NCBI GenBank assembly: GCA_910588465.1
Contig: CAJUOP010000005.1
Span: forward strand, 1 to 64,000
Source: an uncultured Christensenellaceae bacterium
GTDB lineage: Bacteria > Bacillota > Clostridia > Christensenellales > Borkfalkiaceae
DNA length: 64,000 nt
Direction of reading: 5' to 3'
Shown here: positions 1 through 9,060 of the stretch, piece by piece
Position numbering within the stretch: the stretch's first letter is position 1
Layout of the letters: every line of letters starts with the position of its first letter
The notes under the pieces: generated by a model
The model's input: the letters and a program-made list of their open reading frames with translations, nothing else
The model's database searches: none
Told to the model about the DNA's origin: nothing
Made by a program: the position numbers and the translations under genes

Positions 1-73
1 AAGTGCAACTCTTATAAAATTTTTGTTTTTTAATCCCTATGGGAATTGCGCTTTGAGGCTGCGCCGTTAAAAA

Positions 74-694
74 TCACGCTTTGCTCTTCACCTTCATTAA
101 GCGCACCACGGCGGCGCGCTCGTTTTCGTCGAGCTTATCTTTGATATACTTTATCGTTTCTTCCAGCTGAGGGATCATCACGTACTCGAGGGCGTTTACC
201 CGCCGCTTATTCCGCTCGATCTCGGCGGCAAGCATACGGACGGTCTTTTCCGTCTCGGCAAGCTTTACCATTTTCACGAGCAGCTCCGCCGCCCGCGCCA
301 CCGATTCGTCCGCCTCGCTGGTGATTTCCGAAAACGCGTAAGGAAGCCCCTCCGCGCCCCTCGTCTCCTTCAGCTCCACGCTCGGCACGTCGATCCCCAT
401 CACGTTCCCCGTTCCGCATTCGGCTTTCACCTGTACGGAGGGAATGGCGAACGCGGTTTCGGCGCGGTAAACGCTCGTCACCGAGCGCGCCACGGAAAAC
501 TGCCGCAGCGTGAGCGAAAGCTCCTCCTCCACCTCGCCGCGAAGCCGCTTGTTTTCGCGGATCACCGCGGAAAATCTGCGCACCATCTCGTCCGACTTGT
601 CTTTGAGGAGTTTATGTCCCCGCACCGCCGTCGAAAGCCTTGCTTTCAGCTTTTTCAACTCCATACGGGTGGGATTTACGTTGAGTCTTGTCAT
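74..694 (-). CDS. atpD: V/A-type ATP synthase subunit D (central stalk)
   Basis: This 206-residue protein is the D subunit, the coiled-coil shaft that turns inside the A3B3 head and couples ATP hydrolysis or synthesis to the membrane rotor. The N-terminus (MTRLNVNPTRMELKKLKARL) is typical of the family. Long N- and C-terminal helices, rich in Lys, Glu and Arg, flank a more globular centre, and the length is normal. It is the last recognisable gene of the nine-gene ATPase operon and starts 9 bases after the subunit B stop. No convincing terminator is visible in the 73 bases between its stop and the window edge, so the operon could continue. Identity is secure from sequence character and position. 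Confidence 0.95.
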   Translation of the reverse strand: MTRLNVNPTRMELKKLKARLSTAVRGHKLLKDKSDEMVRRFSAVIRENKRLRGEVEEELSLTLRQFSVARSVTSVYRAETAFAIPSVQVKAECGTGNVMGIDVPSVELKETRGAEGLPYAFSEITSEADESVARAAELLVKMVKLAETEKTVRMLAAEIERNKRRVNALEYVMIPQLEETIKYIKDKLDENERAAVVRLMKVKSKA

Positions 695-703
695 AAACCG
701 AAT

Positions 704-2074
704 TTACTCCGCGTTGTAATACTTGTCGATATATTCCTGCCGAATCCGTTTCAGCTCGCTCAAAGGCAGAATTTTCAGCAACTTCCAGCCCAGATTCAGC
801 GTCTCTTCCACCGTACGGTCCGTTTCGAAGCCCTGATTGACGTACTCTTTTTCGAACGCTTCGGCAAACTTGGCGTACAGCTTATCGGTATCGGAGAGCG
901 CCGCCTCGCCCAAAATCGCGGAAAGCTCCTTGCATTCCTTGCCGCGCGCGTACGCCGCGAACAGCTGGTTCATGGTGTCGGCGTGGTCCTCGCGGGTCTT
1001 GCCCTTGCCGATGCCCTTGTCCTTTAAGCGGGACAGGGACGGCAGCACGTCGATGGGCGGATTGATGCCCTTTTTATACAGATCGCGCGAGAGAATGATC
1101 TGCCCCTCGGTAATGTACCCCGTAAGGTCGGGAATGGGATGCGTCTTGTCGTCCTCGGGCATGGTTAATATGGGGATCTGCGTAATGGAGCCGTTCTTGC
1201 CGCGGATTCTGCCCGCGCGCTCGTACAGCGTGGCAAGGTCGGTGTACAGATATCCGGGATAGCCGCGCCGACCGGGGACCTCTCTGCGCGCCGCCGAAAC
1301 CTCGCGCAGCGCCTCCGCGTAGTTGGTGATGTCCGTCATGATCACGAGCACGTGCATTCCGCACTCGAACGCCAGATATTCGGCGCAGGTAAGCGCCATG
1401 CGGGGCGTTGCGATACGCTCCACGGCGGGGTCGTTCGCAAGGTTGGTAAATAAAACCGTACGCTCGATCGCGCCCGTGCGCTTGAAATCGTCCACGAAAT
1501 ACTGCGCCTCTTCGAACGTAATGCCGATCGCGGCGAACACTACGGCAAACGTGCAGTCGTCCCCGCGCACCTTCGCCTGCCGCGCAATCTGCGCCGCAAG
1601 CTCGGCATGGGGAAGTCCGCTCATCGAGAACACGGGCAGCTTTTGCCCTCTTACCAGCGTGTTCAGTCCGTCGATCGCGGAAACGCCCGTCTGAATAAAC
1701 TCGTTGGGGTAGTCGCGCGCGGCGGGGTTGATGGGCTCGCCGTTGATATCCAGCTTCTTTTCGGGAATGACGGGCGCGCCGCCGTCGCGGGGATTGCCCA
1801 TACCGTCGAACACCCGCCCGAGCATTTCGCGCGAGACGGCAAGCTCCTGGCTGTGCCCCAAAAAGCGCGCCTTCGCCTCCGAAATGCGCAGCCCCTGCGA
1901 ATTTTCGAACAGCTGCACCACCGCCTTATCGCGGTTGATTTCGAGCACTTTCCCTTGGCGGATCCCGTCCTTCGTGACGATGTCCACCAGCTCGTTATAG
2001 GTAACGCCCTCCACGCCCTCTACGAGCATTAAGGGACCGACCACCTCGCGGATGGTCTTATATTCTTTAAACAT
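704..2074 (-). CDS. atpB: V/A-type ATP synthase subunit B (non-catalytic head subunit)
   Basis: Subunit B forms the A3B3 hexamer with subunit A and contributes the non-catalytic nucleotide sites. The protein contains the expected ATP synthase alpha/beta fold, with FSMSGLPHAELAAQIARQA in place of a canonical P-loop, which is what B subunits show. I chose the ATG at 2074 (MFKEYKTIREVVGPLML, 456 residues) rather than a start 7 codons further upstream, because GGGAGG lies just ahead of it and it overlaps the end of subunit A by 8 bases. That overlap suggests translational coupling, fitting the equal stoichiometry of A and B. Subunit D follows 9 bases downstream. Confidence 0.96.
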   Translation of the reverse strand: MFKEYKTIREVVGPLMLVEGVEGVTYNELVDIVTKDGIRQGKVLEINRDKAVVQLFENSQGLRISEAKARFLGHSQELAVSREMLGRVFDGMGNPRDGGAPVIPEKKLDINGEPINPAARDYPNEFIQTGVSAIDGLNTLVRGQKLPVFSMSGLPHAELAAQIARQAKVRGDDCTFAVVFAAIGITFEEAQYFVDDFKRTGAIERTVLFTNLANDPAVERIATPRMALTCAEYLAFECGMHVLVIMTDITNYAEALREVSAARREVPGRRGYPGYLYTDLATLYERAGRIRGKNGSITQIPILTMPEDDKTHPIPDLTGYITEGQIILSRDLYKKGINPPIDVLPSLSRLKDKGIGKGKTREDHADTMNQLFAAYARGKECKELSAILGEAALSDTDKLYAKFAEAFEKEYVNQGFETDRTVEETLNLGWKLLKILPLSELKRIRQEYIDKYYNAE

Positions 2075-3842
2075 CTTCGCTCCCTCCCTGCGCAATCGCT
2101 TTCAGCTCCCGCTCCATCAGCGAGAAAATCGCGTCGAACTCGGAAATATTTTCTTCGGGAATATATTTCGCCCGTCCGATCTTTTCCTTACAGGAAGCGG
2201 AAAGCACGTCGTTGAGGTCGGCATAATTCGCGAGCGCCTCTCCCGCCAGACGGTTGAATTCGGAAATCAGCTTTAACATCAGAAGCTGCTTTTGCATGGA
2301 GGTGTAGGTATCCGTCTCATGGAACGCGTTCTGGTGCAGGTAGTCCTCGCGCACCATCTTCGCCGTTTCCATGGTAAGACGGTCGCGGCGGGAGAGCGCG
2401 TCCATACCCACGAGCCGCACGATCTCGTCGAGCGCCGCCTCCTCCTGCAAAATCGTCATGATAAACTGACGGCACTTTAAAAATTCGCGCCCCACGTTCT
2501 CGTCGTACCAGTGCTTCATCTTGTCCGCATACAGCGAATAGCTTACCAGCCAGTCGATGGCGGGGAAGTGCCGTTTATAGGCGAGCGAAGCGCTCAGCCC
2601 CCAGAACACCTTTATTATGCGCAAGGTAGCCTGCGTTACGGGCTCGCTCAGATCTCCGCCCGGAGGGGAAACCGCGCCGATCGCGGTCACCGAGCCCGTT
2701 CTGTTTCCGCCGCCGAGAATGCGCACGACGCCCGCGCGCTCGTAGAACTCCGCAAGACGGCTGGAAAGGTAGGCAGGGTAGCCCTCGTCGCCCGGCATCT
2801 CTTCGAGGCGTCCGCTCATCTCGCGCAGCGCCTCCGCCCAGCGGGAGGTGGAGTCCGCCATGATCGCCACGTTATAGCCCATGTCGCGGAAGTATTCCGC
2901 GATCGTAATTCCCGTATAAATGGAAGCTTCGCGCGCCGCCACGGGCATATCGGAGGTGTTTGCGATGAGCACCGTGCGCTTCATGAGCGGCTCGCCCGTT
3001 TTGGGGTCCTTTAAGGCGGGGAACTCGTTTAACACGTCCGTCATCTCGTTCCCGCGCTCGCCGCAGCCCACGTACACGATAATGTCCGCGTCCGCCCATT
3101 TTGCAAGCTGGTGCTGAACGACCGTTTTTCCGCTCCCGAAGGGACCGGGCACCGCCGCAACGCCGCCGCGGGCAATGGGAAAGAGCGTGTCTATCACGCG
3201 CTGCCCCGTGACCATGGGCTTTTCGGGCGCGAGCTTTTCGCGGTACGGTCTGCCCTTGCGCACGGGCCATTTGCGCAGCATACACACGTTGCGCTTGCCC
3301 TCGGGCGTTTCCAGAACGGCGACCGTCTCCTCGATCGTATAGTCGCCCTCTTTTACCGAGAGCACCTTGCCGCGCAAGCCGTTGGGCACGGTAATGCGGT
3401 GCTCGACGATCTCCGTCTCCTGCACCACGCCTAAAATATCGCCCTCTTCCACCTCGTCTCCCGCCTTCACTCTCGGCTCGAAATGCCAGCGCTTGTCGCG
3501 GTCGAGATTATTCACCGAAACGCCGCGGGAAATGCGGTCGCCGTACTGAAAGTAAAGGGTGGTGAGCGGGCGCTGGATCCCGTCGAAAATGCCCGTAATG
3601 AGCCCGGGCGCCAGCTCGGCGGAGAGCGGCTCGCCCGTAGAGACAACCTCCTCGCCGGGACCTAAGCCCGTCGTTTCTTCGTAAACCTGTATGGAAGCTT
3701 TGTCTCCGCGCAGCTCGATCACCTCGCCCACGAGCCGCTTTTTCGAAACGCGGACCACGTCGTACATCTTCACGTCCGCCATGTCCTCGGCGATGATCAA
3801 AGGTCCCGAGACCTTAACCGTTCTTCCCATTTTTTCTGCCAT
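2067..3842 (-). CDS. atpA: V/A-type ATP synthase subunit A (catalytic)
   Basis: Subunit A carries the catalytic nucleotide sites of the V/A-ATPase head. The P-loop GPFGSGKT is at residues 233-240, and the bulge domain specific to V/A-type A subunits lies before it (roughly residues 110-190), which separates it from F-type beta. Downstream are the family sequences GCGERGNEMTDVL and ADSTSRWAEALREMSGRL. At 591 residues it has the usual length. It starts 20 bases after the end of subunit F and its last codons overlap the start of subunit B. Confidence 0.97.
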   Translation of the reverse strand: MAEKMGRTVKVSGPLIIAEDMADVKMYDVVRVSKKRLVGEVIELRGDKASIQVYEETTGLGPGEEVVSTGEPLSAELAPGLITGIFDGIQRPLTTLYFQYGDRISRGVSVNNLDRDKRWHFEPRVKAGDEVEEGDILGVVQETEIVEHRITVPNGLRGKVLSVKEGDYTIEETVAVLETPEGKRNVCMLRKWPVRKGRPYREKLAPEKPMVTGQRVIDTLFPIARGGVAAVPGPFGSGKTVVQHQLAKWADADIIVYVGCGERGNEMTDVLNEFPALKDPKTGEPLMKRTVLIANTSDMPVAAREASIYTGITIAEYFRDMGYNVAIMADSTSRWAEALREMSGRLEEMPGDEGYPAYLSSRLAEFYERAGVVRILGGGNRTGSVTAIGAVSPPGGDLSEPVTQATLRIIKVFWGLSASLAYKRHFPAIDWLVSYSLYADKMKHWYDENVGREFLKCRQFIMTILQEEAALDEIVRLVGMDALSRRDRLTMETAKMVREDYLHQNAFHETDTYTSMQKQLLMLKLISEFNRLAGEALANYADLNDVLSASCKEKIGRAKYIPEENISEFDAIFSLMERELKAIAQGGSEDV

Positions 3843-3862
3843 ATCGCAAATCCTCGCTATAC

Positions 3863-4183
3863 TTAATTTCCGTGGAACAGGATATCCACGCCGAGCGCGC
3901 GCTCCATCGCGCTCTTTAAAAGTTCGGTGCCGTACCCCGTGCTGCCGTTTTTAGAGGGAACGGAGAGCACGACGGGATAGGGCTCTTCGTCGAACCGCTT
4001 TAAAAACTCGCCCAGCGGACGGGCAAGCTCCTCGGTGAGAAAAATCACTTTATATTCCTTGGCGATCCGCCTTAAAACGTCCCGCGCCTTTTTCTCGTCC
4101 TCGGCGGGAAACGTGGCGACGCCCGCCGCGCGGAACACCATAATGCTGTCGCCGTCGCCGACGATGGCGATTTTTCCTTCCAT
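3863..4183 (-). CDS. atpF: V/A-type ATP synthase subunit F
   Basis: This 106-residue protein is the small CheY-like F subunit that joins D in the rotating central stalk. It begins MEGKIAIVGDGDSIMVFRAA, the family's beta-strand and turn, and contains the EYKVIFLTEELA segment typical of the fold. Size and position, between C and A, match the operons of Enterococcus and clostridia. ATG follows a GGAGAT-type ribosome binding site. Confidence 0.93.
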   Translation of the reverse strand: MEGKIAIVGDGDSIMVFRAAGVATFPAEDEKKARDVLRRIAKEYKVIFLTEELARPLGEFLKRFDEEPYPVVLSVPSKNGSTGYGTELLKSAMERALGVDILFHGN

Positions 4184-4234
4184 ACAATCTCCTTATTTGC
4201 CTTCCGTTCTCCGTTTCCGGTCACGGCGCCGTCG

Positions 4235-5209
4235 TTATCTCAAACGTTTTTTGATTTCGTCCTCTTTCATGCCCGCCAACAGACAAACGAAGAGGATGCG
4301 CACGTTTTCGTTTTCGATGCGGCGGCGGAACGCGTAATACAAAAACGGCTCGCTCTTTTTCAGCTCGAAGCGCCGCGCCGCAAAATATTCCGCCTCGCAC
4401 GAAGCCAGCACCCTTTCCGCCGCGCCGAACGGCTTGTTTTCCCGCTCCGCTTCGAAGCACAGCTTTGCAAATTCTTCCTGTCCGCTGCCATCGAAAATGC
4501 GTTCGCGCTGTTCGCCCTCCGCGGTAAACAGCTTCGCGAGCGTACGGAAAGAAATCTTCCCGCCGTCGAAATAAAACTGTTCCGCCTGCTCCGCCGTTCG
4601 GGAGCGGAACGCCGTTAAAATATTTTGTTTATCCGCCTTGTCCGAAAGCATCTTTTTTAAAAAAAATTTTTTGCGGCAGGCTCTCACCAAATGCGCGTGC
4701 AGCGCCCTTTCGAAAATGCTCCCCACCTCGGCGCCCGACACCGCGGTGCCCTCTTCCCGAGCACGGGCGATCAGCTCCGCCGTCCGTTCCGCCGCGCCGC
4801 CGAGCTCTTCGCCCAGCGCCGAATAGTTTCCTTCGCGCAAAGCCGCAAGCAATTCGGGCACGGGGATCAACCCCGCGGGGGCGAGCATCTTTTCCACCTC
4901 GGACGAAAGATACTGCGCCTTTAATACCGCCTTTGTATTGTGAAAATCCCGCTCGGAGAAGAAATAGGCGAGCAGCGCCTTATCGGGCGCGTATTCCCTG
5001 ATAAAGGCGTCCGTTTCGGCTTCGTCCCGCTCGACCAGCTTTTCGAACTCGTAAACGGATTCCGCCTCCGCGCCGCCCCCAAAGCCGCTTTCGAGCAGCG
5101 CGCGGAACGCGTCCTCCGCGCCAAGCTCGGCAAAGCGGAGAATCTTCTCGCGCAACAGCGACTTTTCTTTTACGGCGATCACGCCGTTTGTATACGTATG
5201 ATCTTTCAC
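4235..5209 (-). CDS. atpC: V/A-type ATP synthase subunit C
   Basis: Subunit C (homologous to eukaryotic subunit d) is the funnel-shaped socket that docks the central stalk onto the membrane K ring. The 324-residue sequence is almost entirely helical and contains the family stretch FSERDFHNTKAVLKAQYL near residues 88-105, plus a repeated three-lobed helical plan. Its ATG overlaps the stop of subunit E by 4 bases (ATGA), so the two are probably translated together. A 51-base gap separates it from subunit F. The C-terminal half is less conserved than in better known homologues, but the operon context leaves little doubt. Confidence 0.92.
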   Translation of the reverse strand: MKDHTYTNGVIAVKEKSLLREKILRFAELGAEDAFRALLESGFGGGAEAESVYEFEKLVERDEAETDAFIREYAPDKALLAYFFSERDFHNTKAVLKAQYLSSEVEKMLAPAGLIPVPELLAALREGNYSALGEELGGAAERTAELIARAREEGTAVSGAEVGSIFERALHAHLVRACRKKFFLKKMLSDKADKQNILTAFRSRTAEQAEQFYFDGGKISFRTLAKLFTAEGEQRERIFDGSGQEEFAKLCFEAERENKPFGAAERVLASCEAEYFAARRFELKKSEPFLYYAFRRRIENENVRILFVCLLAGMKEDEIKKRLR

Positions 5210-5787
5210 TTCTGCTCCGATTTAAACAGCTCTTGCGCGATTTCCGACTGATAAATTTCTCTGTCCGCCCGCAGCATGGAGGCAAAGGACAGATCTTTGT
5301 CCGAAGTTTTCCCGCGCAGCCAAAATCCGCCGCGCACGTCCGCGCGCTCGTCCGAAATTTTCAGCTTGCGCTCCTTCACCACGGGGAATTTGCTCACCGC
5401 GTCCGTATAGCCGTAAAGCTTGGAGAACACGATCTCGTCCCCCTCCTCGGCATATTCCTTTAAAAGGCGCTCGGTCAGCTTTAAAAATTCTTTTTCGCTC
5501 AGCGAAGCCAGCTCGTCGCGCGCCTGTTCGTACACCGAATCGATCACGCGGCGCTTTTCCGCCAGCAATATCTTCGCGCCGTCCAATCGGGCGCTCGCCT
5601 CCCGTCCCGCACGGATGCGTCCCGCCCGCTCGGTCACTTCCGCTTCCGTCTCCGCGCGCATTTTTTCCGCCTGCGCGGAAGCCTCGGCGGCGATCGCCGC
5701 CGCTTTTTCTTCCGCCGCCCGCAAAATTTCGCGTGCTTCCGCCTCTGCGTCCGAGACGATCCTCTCTACGATCGCTTCCTTGCTCAT
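5206..5787 (-). CDS. atpE: V/A-type ATP synthase subunit E (peripheral stalk)
   Basis: Subunit E pairs with the small G/H subunit to form the peripheral stalks that hold the head still against the rotor. The first ~110 residues are an Ala/Glu/Arg-rich coiled coil (SDAEAEAREILRAAEEKAAA and onwards) and the last ~80 are a globular domain that binds the head. At 193 residues its length is normal. It starts one base after the stop of subunit K and its end overlaps the start of subunit C. Confidence 0.93.
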   Translation of the reverse strand: MSKEAIVERIVSDAEAEAREILRAAEEKAAAIAAEASAQAEKMRAETEAEVTERAGRIRAGREASARLDGAKILLAEKRRVIDSVYEQARDELASLSEKEFLKLTERLLKEYAEEGDEIVFSKLYGYTDAVSKFPVVKERKLKISDERADVRGGFWLRGKTSDKDLSFASMLRADREIYQSEIAQELFKSEQK

Positions 5788-5788
5788 A

Positions 5789-6289
5789 TCAACCCAACAA
5801 GCCTAAAAACGCCGCGGGTTCGACGGGAGCGGGCACGGGAATGTTCGCAAACAGCGGCACCAGCATAATGGAAATGATCAAACCGAGAATGGCATAGAAC
5901 TCGATCATGGCGGGATAGATAATCAGCTTTCCGCCCAAAGAATCCTGCTTGCCCACCGCGTAGATACAGTTGACGGCGGACTTGCCCTGAAAGATGCCCG
6001 TAAGCAGACCCGAGATCGCCATGGGCATAACGGCGCCGAACATCGCCCAGCCCTGCGCGGCGGTTTCGACAGAGCCCACCGAGCTGGAAGCGATAATGCC
6101 GATAATAAAGCCGTAAATCCCCTGCGTTGCGGGAAGGAGCACTAAAACAAGCACTTTCCCGAATTTGTTGGGAGCCTCTCCCAACACGCCCGCCGCGGCG
6201 GTACCCGTCTTAAACAGACCGATACTCGAACCGATCCCGCAGAGAATAACGCACAGCGCGATTCCCACCAAAGCAATAACCTGACCCAT
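5789..6289 (-). CDS. atpK: V/A-type ATP synthase subunit K, Na+-type rotor proteolipid
   Basis: Subunit K forms the membrane rotor ring. The 166-residue protein has four transmembrane helices in two duplicated hairpins, as in Enterococcus hirae NtpK. Visible ion-site residues are Leu52, Thr55 and Gln56 (in LLPATQGIYGF), Gln101 (in FQGKSA) and Glu130 (in PAMIEFYAILG). In E. hirae NtpK the Na+ ligands are Leu61, Thr64, Gln65, Gln110 and Glu139; every position here is shifted by exactly 9, so the spacing is the same. This points to Na+ rather than H+ as the coupling ion. It lies between subunits I and E. Confidence 0.95.
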   Translation of the reverse strand: MGQVIALVGIALCVILCGIGSSIGLFKTGTAAAGVLGEAPNKFGKVLVLVLLPATQGIYGFIIGIIASSSVGSVETAAQGWAMFGAVMPMAISGLLTGIFQGKSAVNCIYAVGKQDSLGGKLIIYPAMIEFYAILGLIISIMLVPLFANIPVPAPVEPAAFLGLLG

Positions 6290-6319
6290 AAAAATAACCT
6301 CCGATTGTTTTCCTTATAT

Positions 6320-8320
6320 TTATTTTTGCGGCGAAACCGCCGTTTTTTCCGAAGAGTCGGGCGCGATCCATACGTGCCTGTGCTCCGAGCCGAGCGGCGT
6401 GAACAGCTCGCCCTCGCCCTCGTAAAATCTTCCGTAGAACTCCACGTATTGCAATCTTGCGTCGTGGATATACGCGCCCAAAAGTCCGATCGCCAGATTA
6501 AAGACGTGCCCCACGACCATGATGACGGCGCCAAGGATAATAAACGCGGCGTTCCCGCTTGCGATGAGCGAAACGGAGTTGGAAGAAATGATGTCCGCGA
6601 TCACCGCGCCCGCCAGCATCAGTCCGTAAAGACGGGCGTAGCTTAAAATATCCGAAGCGTAGTTGATCACGCCGTACGCCGCGCCGAAGCCCTTGGTAAA
6701 CTTACCGAGCAGCTTTTCCTTTCTGCCCGCCGTCAGCACGGCGACAACCAGGCTCGCTCCCGCAACGATCCCGCCGACCGTTCCCAGCACGGACAGACCG
6801 AAATCCTCCACAAAGCCCGCAATGGCAAGCTCTACGCCCAGCGAGAACAGCGCCCACACCGCGCCGTCGAAAATGCCGTCGAGAATATTTCCCTTGCGCC
6901 AGCACTGCACCGCGCGGCAGCAATACCCCGCGAACAGCTGCACCACGCCGATCATCATGCTGATGATCAGCAGCGCGGGCACCTTGATCCCCGCGAGCGA
7001 CCAGCTCATGCCGTCGCCCGTCAGATCGGGCATCACCTTAAAGGGCAGCAGCGCGAAGCCCAAAAAGGAATTGAACAAAAATCCCCAGATCACGGTGAAT
7101 ATCCCGCCGATCGCAAACACGCCGCACAGCCGCTTCATCATGGTGCCCTTGCGCATTTTAAAATAGAGGAAACCGCCGCCGAAGAACATCAAAAGCCCGT
7201 ACCCGACGTCCGCCATGATAAAGCCCAAAAACAGGCTGTAAAAGAACGCCATGATCGCGTTGGGGTCGAACTCCCGCGCGTTGGGGGGCGAATACATATC
7301 GGTGATCGCCTCGAAATTGCTCACCACCGCATTGTTTTTGCAGAGCGTGGGCGGCGTTTCGTCCTCGGGCACGTCCGTAAATTCGCAGCAGATCGCTTCC
7401 GCCGCCGCGGCAAGCTCGGCGCGCACCGCCTCCTCCTGCTCCGCGGGAACGTACGCTTCCAGCAAAAACGTGCGCTCGGTGGCAAGGAGCTTTTCCGAGA
7501 GCTCCTCCTTTTCCAGCCCGAACGCCAGAAAGTCGCAATAAATTTTAAAATCGCGCACGTGCTCGGAAAGGTCCGAAAACGCCCGTCCGTTATCACTCAG
7601 CGCTTCCGTCAGCCGCGCGATCTCCTGCGAGAGCTCTTCGAAGAGCTCCTTGCCCGTGCGCCCGTCCGTATAGGGACAGGGCGTAAAGGCGTATTTTTGC
7701 AAGCGCTTTTGCACCTCGTCCATGCAGGATCCGTGCGCCGTAACGCTTATCAGGACGACCTCCCCCGCGCCGAGCGTGCTCAGTGCGCAAAGCTCGGGAA
7801 GCTCCTCCTTTTGCAGCTCCGCCGCCTGCGAAACGGTCGTATACCCGAACAGCGTTCGGGTGCAGCGCGTGTCGCCGAGCGTGGAGAACGGAACGGTCAG
7901 CTTCGAATAGGGGCGCGCCGCCTCCGCCGCACGCTTTGCCCGCGCGAGCTCGTTCTTTAACGCGTTCTTTTCGTCGAGCAGACGGTTCACCTCCTCGGTG
8001 AGCGCGTGCATCCGCTCGGCGTTTTCTCCCGCCGCCATAAATTCCGTATAGGAAATCCCGAACCCGTCCTTTACGGGCTCGGTTTTAATCTTGTTGTCCT
8101 TGCGGTAACGATCCGCCTCGGTCACGAGCGCGGCAAGCGCCGCCTCGGACGCCGAAAGCCGCGCGCGAAGCTCATCCCCCGCAAAGGGAAGAGGCGATAC
8201 GCTCTCTACGGGCGTATGGCACTTTACCTCCGCGGCGCCCGTGCGTTGCAGGGCGTTTAACACCTTTTCCCTGTCGTACGACATTGCCGCAAGGTTGAGT
8301 TTTTTCATCTCGGCAATCAA
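6320..8320 (-). CDS. atpI: V/A-type ATP synthase subunit I (membrane stator)
   Basis: Subunit I is the membrane stator forming the ion half-channels against the K ring. About 330 cytoplasmic, coiled-coil-rich N-terminal residues are followed by a membrane half with about seven helices, including FYSLFLGFIMADVGYGLLMF and the segment ASDILSYARLYGLMLAGAVI with the conserved Arg. The start is probably TTG at 8320: AGGAGG (8329-8334) lies 8 bases upstream, whereas the ATG at 8308 is 20 bases from it. The TTG overlaps the subunit H stop as TTGA. The protein is 666 residues, a usual length. Confidence 0.95.
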   Translation of the reverse strand: MIAEMKKLNLAAMSYDREKVLNALQRTGAAEVKCHTPVESVSPLPFAGDELRARLSASEAALAALVTEADRYRKDNKIKTEPVKDGFGISYTEFMAAGENAERMHALTEEVNRLLDEKNALKNELARAKRAAEAARPYSKLTVPFSTLGDTRCTRTLFGYTTVSQAAELQKEELPELCALSTLGAGEVVLISVTAHGSCMDEVQKRLQKYAFTPCPYTDGRTGKELFEELSQEIARLTEALSDNGRAFSDLSEHVRDFKIYCDFLAFGLEKEELSEKLLATERTFLLEAYVPAEQEEAVRAELAAAAEAICCEFTDVPEDETPPTLCKNNAVVSNFEAITDMYSPPNAREFDPNAIMAFFYSLFLGFIMADVGYGLLMFFGGGFLYFKMRKGTMMKRLCGVFAIGGIFTVIWGFLFNSFLGFALLPFKVMPDLTGDGMSWSLAGIKVPALLIISMMIGVVQLFAGYCCRAVQCWRKGNILDGIFDGAVWALFSLGVELAIAGFVEDFGLSVLGTVGGIVAGASLVVAVLTAGRKEKLLGKFTKGFGAAYGVINYASDILSYARLYGLMLAGAVIADIISSNSVSLIASGNAAFIILGAVIMVVGHVFNLAIGLLGAYIHDARLQYVEFYGRFYEGEGELFTPLGSEHRHVWIAPDSSEKTAVSPQK

Positions 8321-8625
8321 CCGCAGATCCTCCTCACAATGCGACCGACCGCGGGCTTCGCAGTCTTTAATATCCCTTCGGCATACGCTTTCGCTTCCCT
8401 CTTTTGGTCCGAAAGCGCCACGCGGTATGCGTTCTCCGCGTTCTCTTCGGCTTTTTTCAGTTCGGTCTCACGGTAACGCTTGCAGTCCGCTTCCGCATTT
8501 TTCAGCGTTTCGCGCGCGTCCGCTTCCGCCTGCTCCAACATCGCCGCGGCGCGGGACTGGGCGTCCGCCTTTATTTGCGCCGCCCTCTCTTCCGCCTGCC
8601 TTACCGCCAGAATCACTTCTTCCAT
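8317..8625 (-). CDS. atpH: V/A-type ATP synthase subunit G/H (peripheral stalk coiled coil)
   Basis: This 102-residue, nearly all-helical protein (MEEVILAVRQAEERAAQIKA) is rich in Ala, Glu and Lys and is the coiled-coil partner of subunit E in the peripheral stalk. The reading frame stays open for another 26 codons upstream, but those codons run through a GC hairpin and the promoter, so I place the start at the ATG at 8625. A GGCGGG-like ribosome site precedes it. It is the first gene of the operon and ends by overlapping the TTG start of subunit I. Confidence 0.85.
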   Translation of the reverse strand: MEEVILAVRQAEERAAQIKADAQSRAAAMLEQAEADARETLKNAEADCKRYRETELKKAEENAENAYRVALSDQKREAKAYAEGILKTAKPAVGRIVRRICG

Positions 8626-8674
8626 AAAAAACCCGCCTATTGCGCGCCCTTTCGGGGCGCGTTCACGATTATTT

Positions 8675-8703
8675 ATTTTATCATAATTTCCGCGTTTACA
8701 CAA
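8675..8703 (-). promoter_or_regulatory. Predicted promoter of the V/A-ATPase operon
   Basis: TTGTGT (8698-8703) and TAAAAT (8675-8680) are separated by 17 bases on the minus strand, upstream of subunit H. A hairpin-forming GCGCCC/GGGCGC stretch (about 8642-8660) lies between it and the start codon. The promoter sits at the 3' end of the thioredoxin gene. Confidence 0.6.
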
Positions 8704-8711
8704 CCGTTAAA

Positions 8712-9032
8712 TTATAAATTTTGTGCAAAAAATTCGCGCAAGCCCTCTTCCGGCACGTAACCCAGGCTGTGCGCCTCCTTTTTGCCGTTGCGAAATACGA
8801 TCACGTCGGGAATAGACATCACGGAAAATTCCGCCGCCGTCTCCCCGTTCTCGTCGATATTCAGCTTTACGAATTCCGCTTTCCCCGCGAACTCGCCCGC
8901 CATCGCGTCCACCGCGGGCGCCAACATTCTGCAAGGCATACACCACGGCGCCCAAAAATCGCACACCACCGTCTTGCCCGATCCGATCAATTCCTTTAAC
9001 TCTTTCCCGTTTACTTCTTTTACGTTTTCCAT
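8712..9032 (-). CDS. trxA: Thioredoxin with a CMPC active site
   Basis: A 106-residue protein with the complete thioredoxin fold: FWAPWCMPCRML at about residues 26-37 and the cis-proline loop MSIPDVIVF. It would reduce protein disulfides in the cytoplasm; there is no signal peptide. The active site is Cys-Met-Pro-Cys rather than the usual Cys-Gly-Pro-Cys, a change expected to shift redox potential or partner choice. No thioredoxin reductase gene is adjacent. It is 28 bases downstream of hisS on the same strand and may share its transcript. Confidence 0.93.
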   Translation of the reverse strand: MENVKEVNGKELKELIGSGKTVVCDFWAPWCMPCRMLAPAVDAMAGEFAGKAEFVKLNIDENGETAAEFSVMSIPDVIVFRNGKKEAHSLGYVPEEGLREFFAQNL

Positions 9033-9060
9033 GTTTAGTCTCCTTTTTTATGTAAGGACT

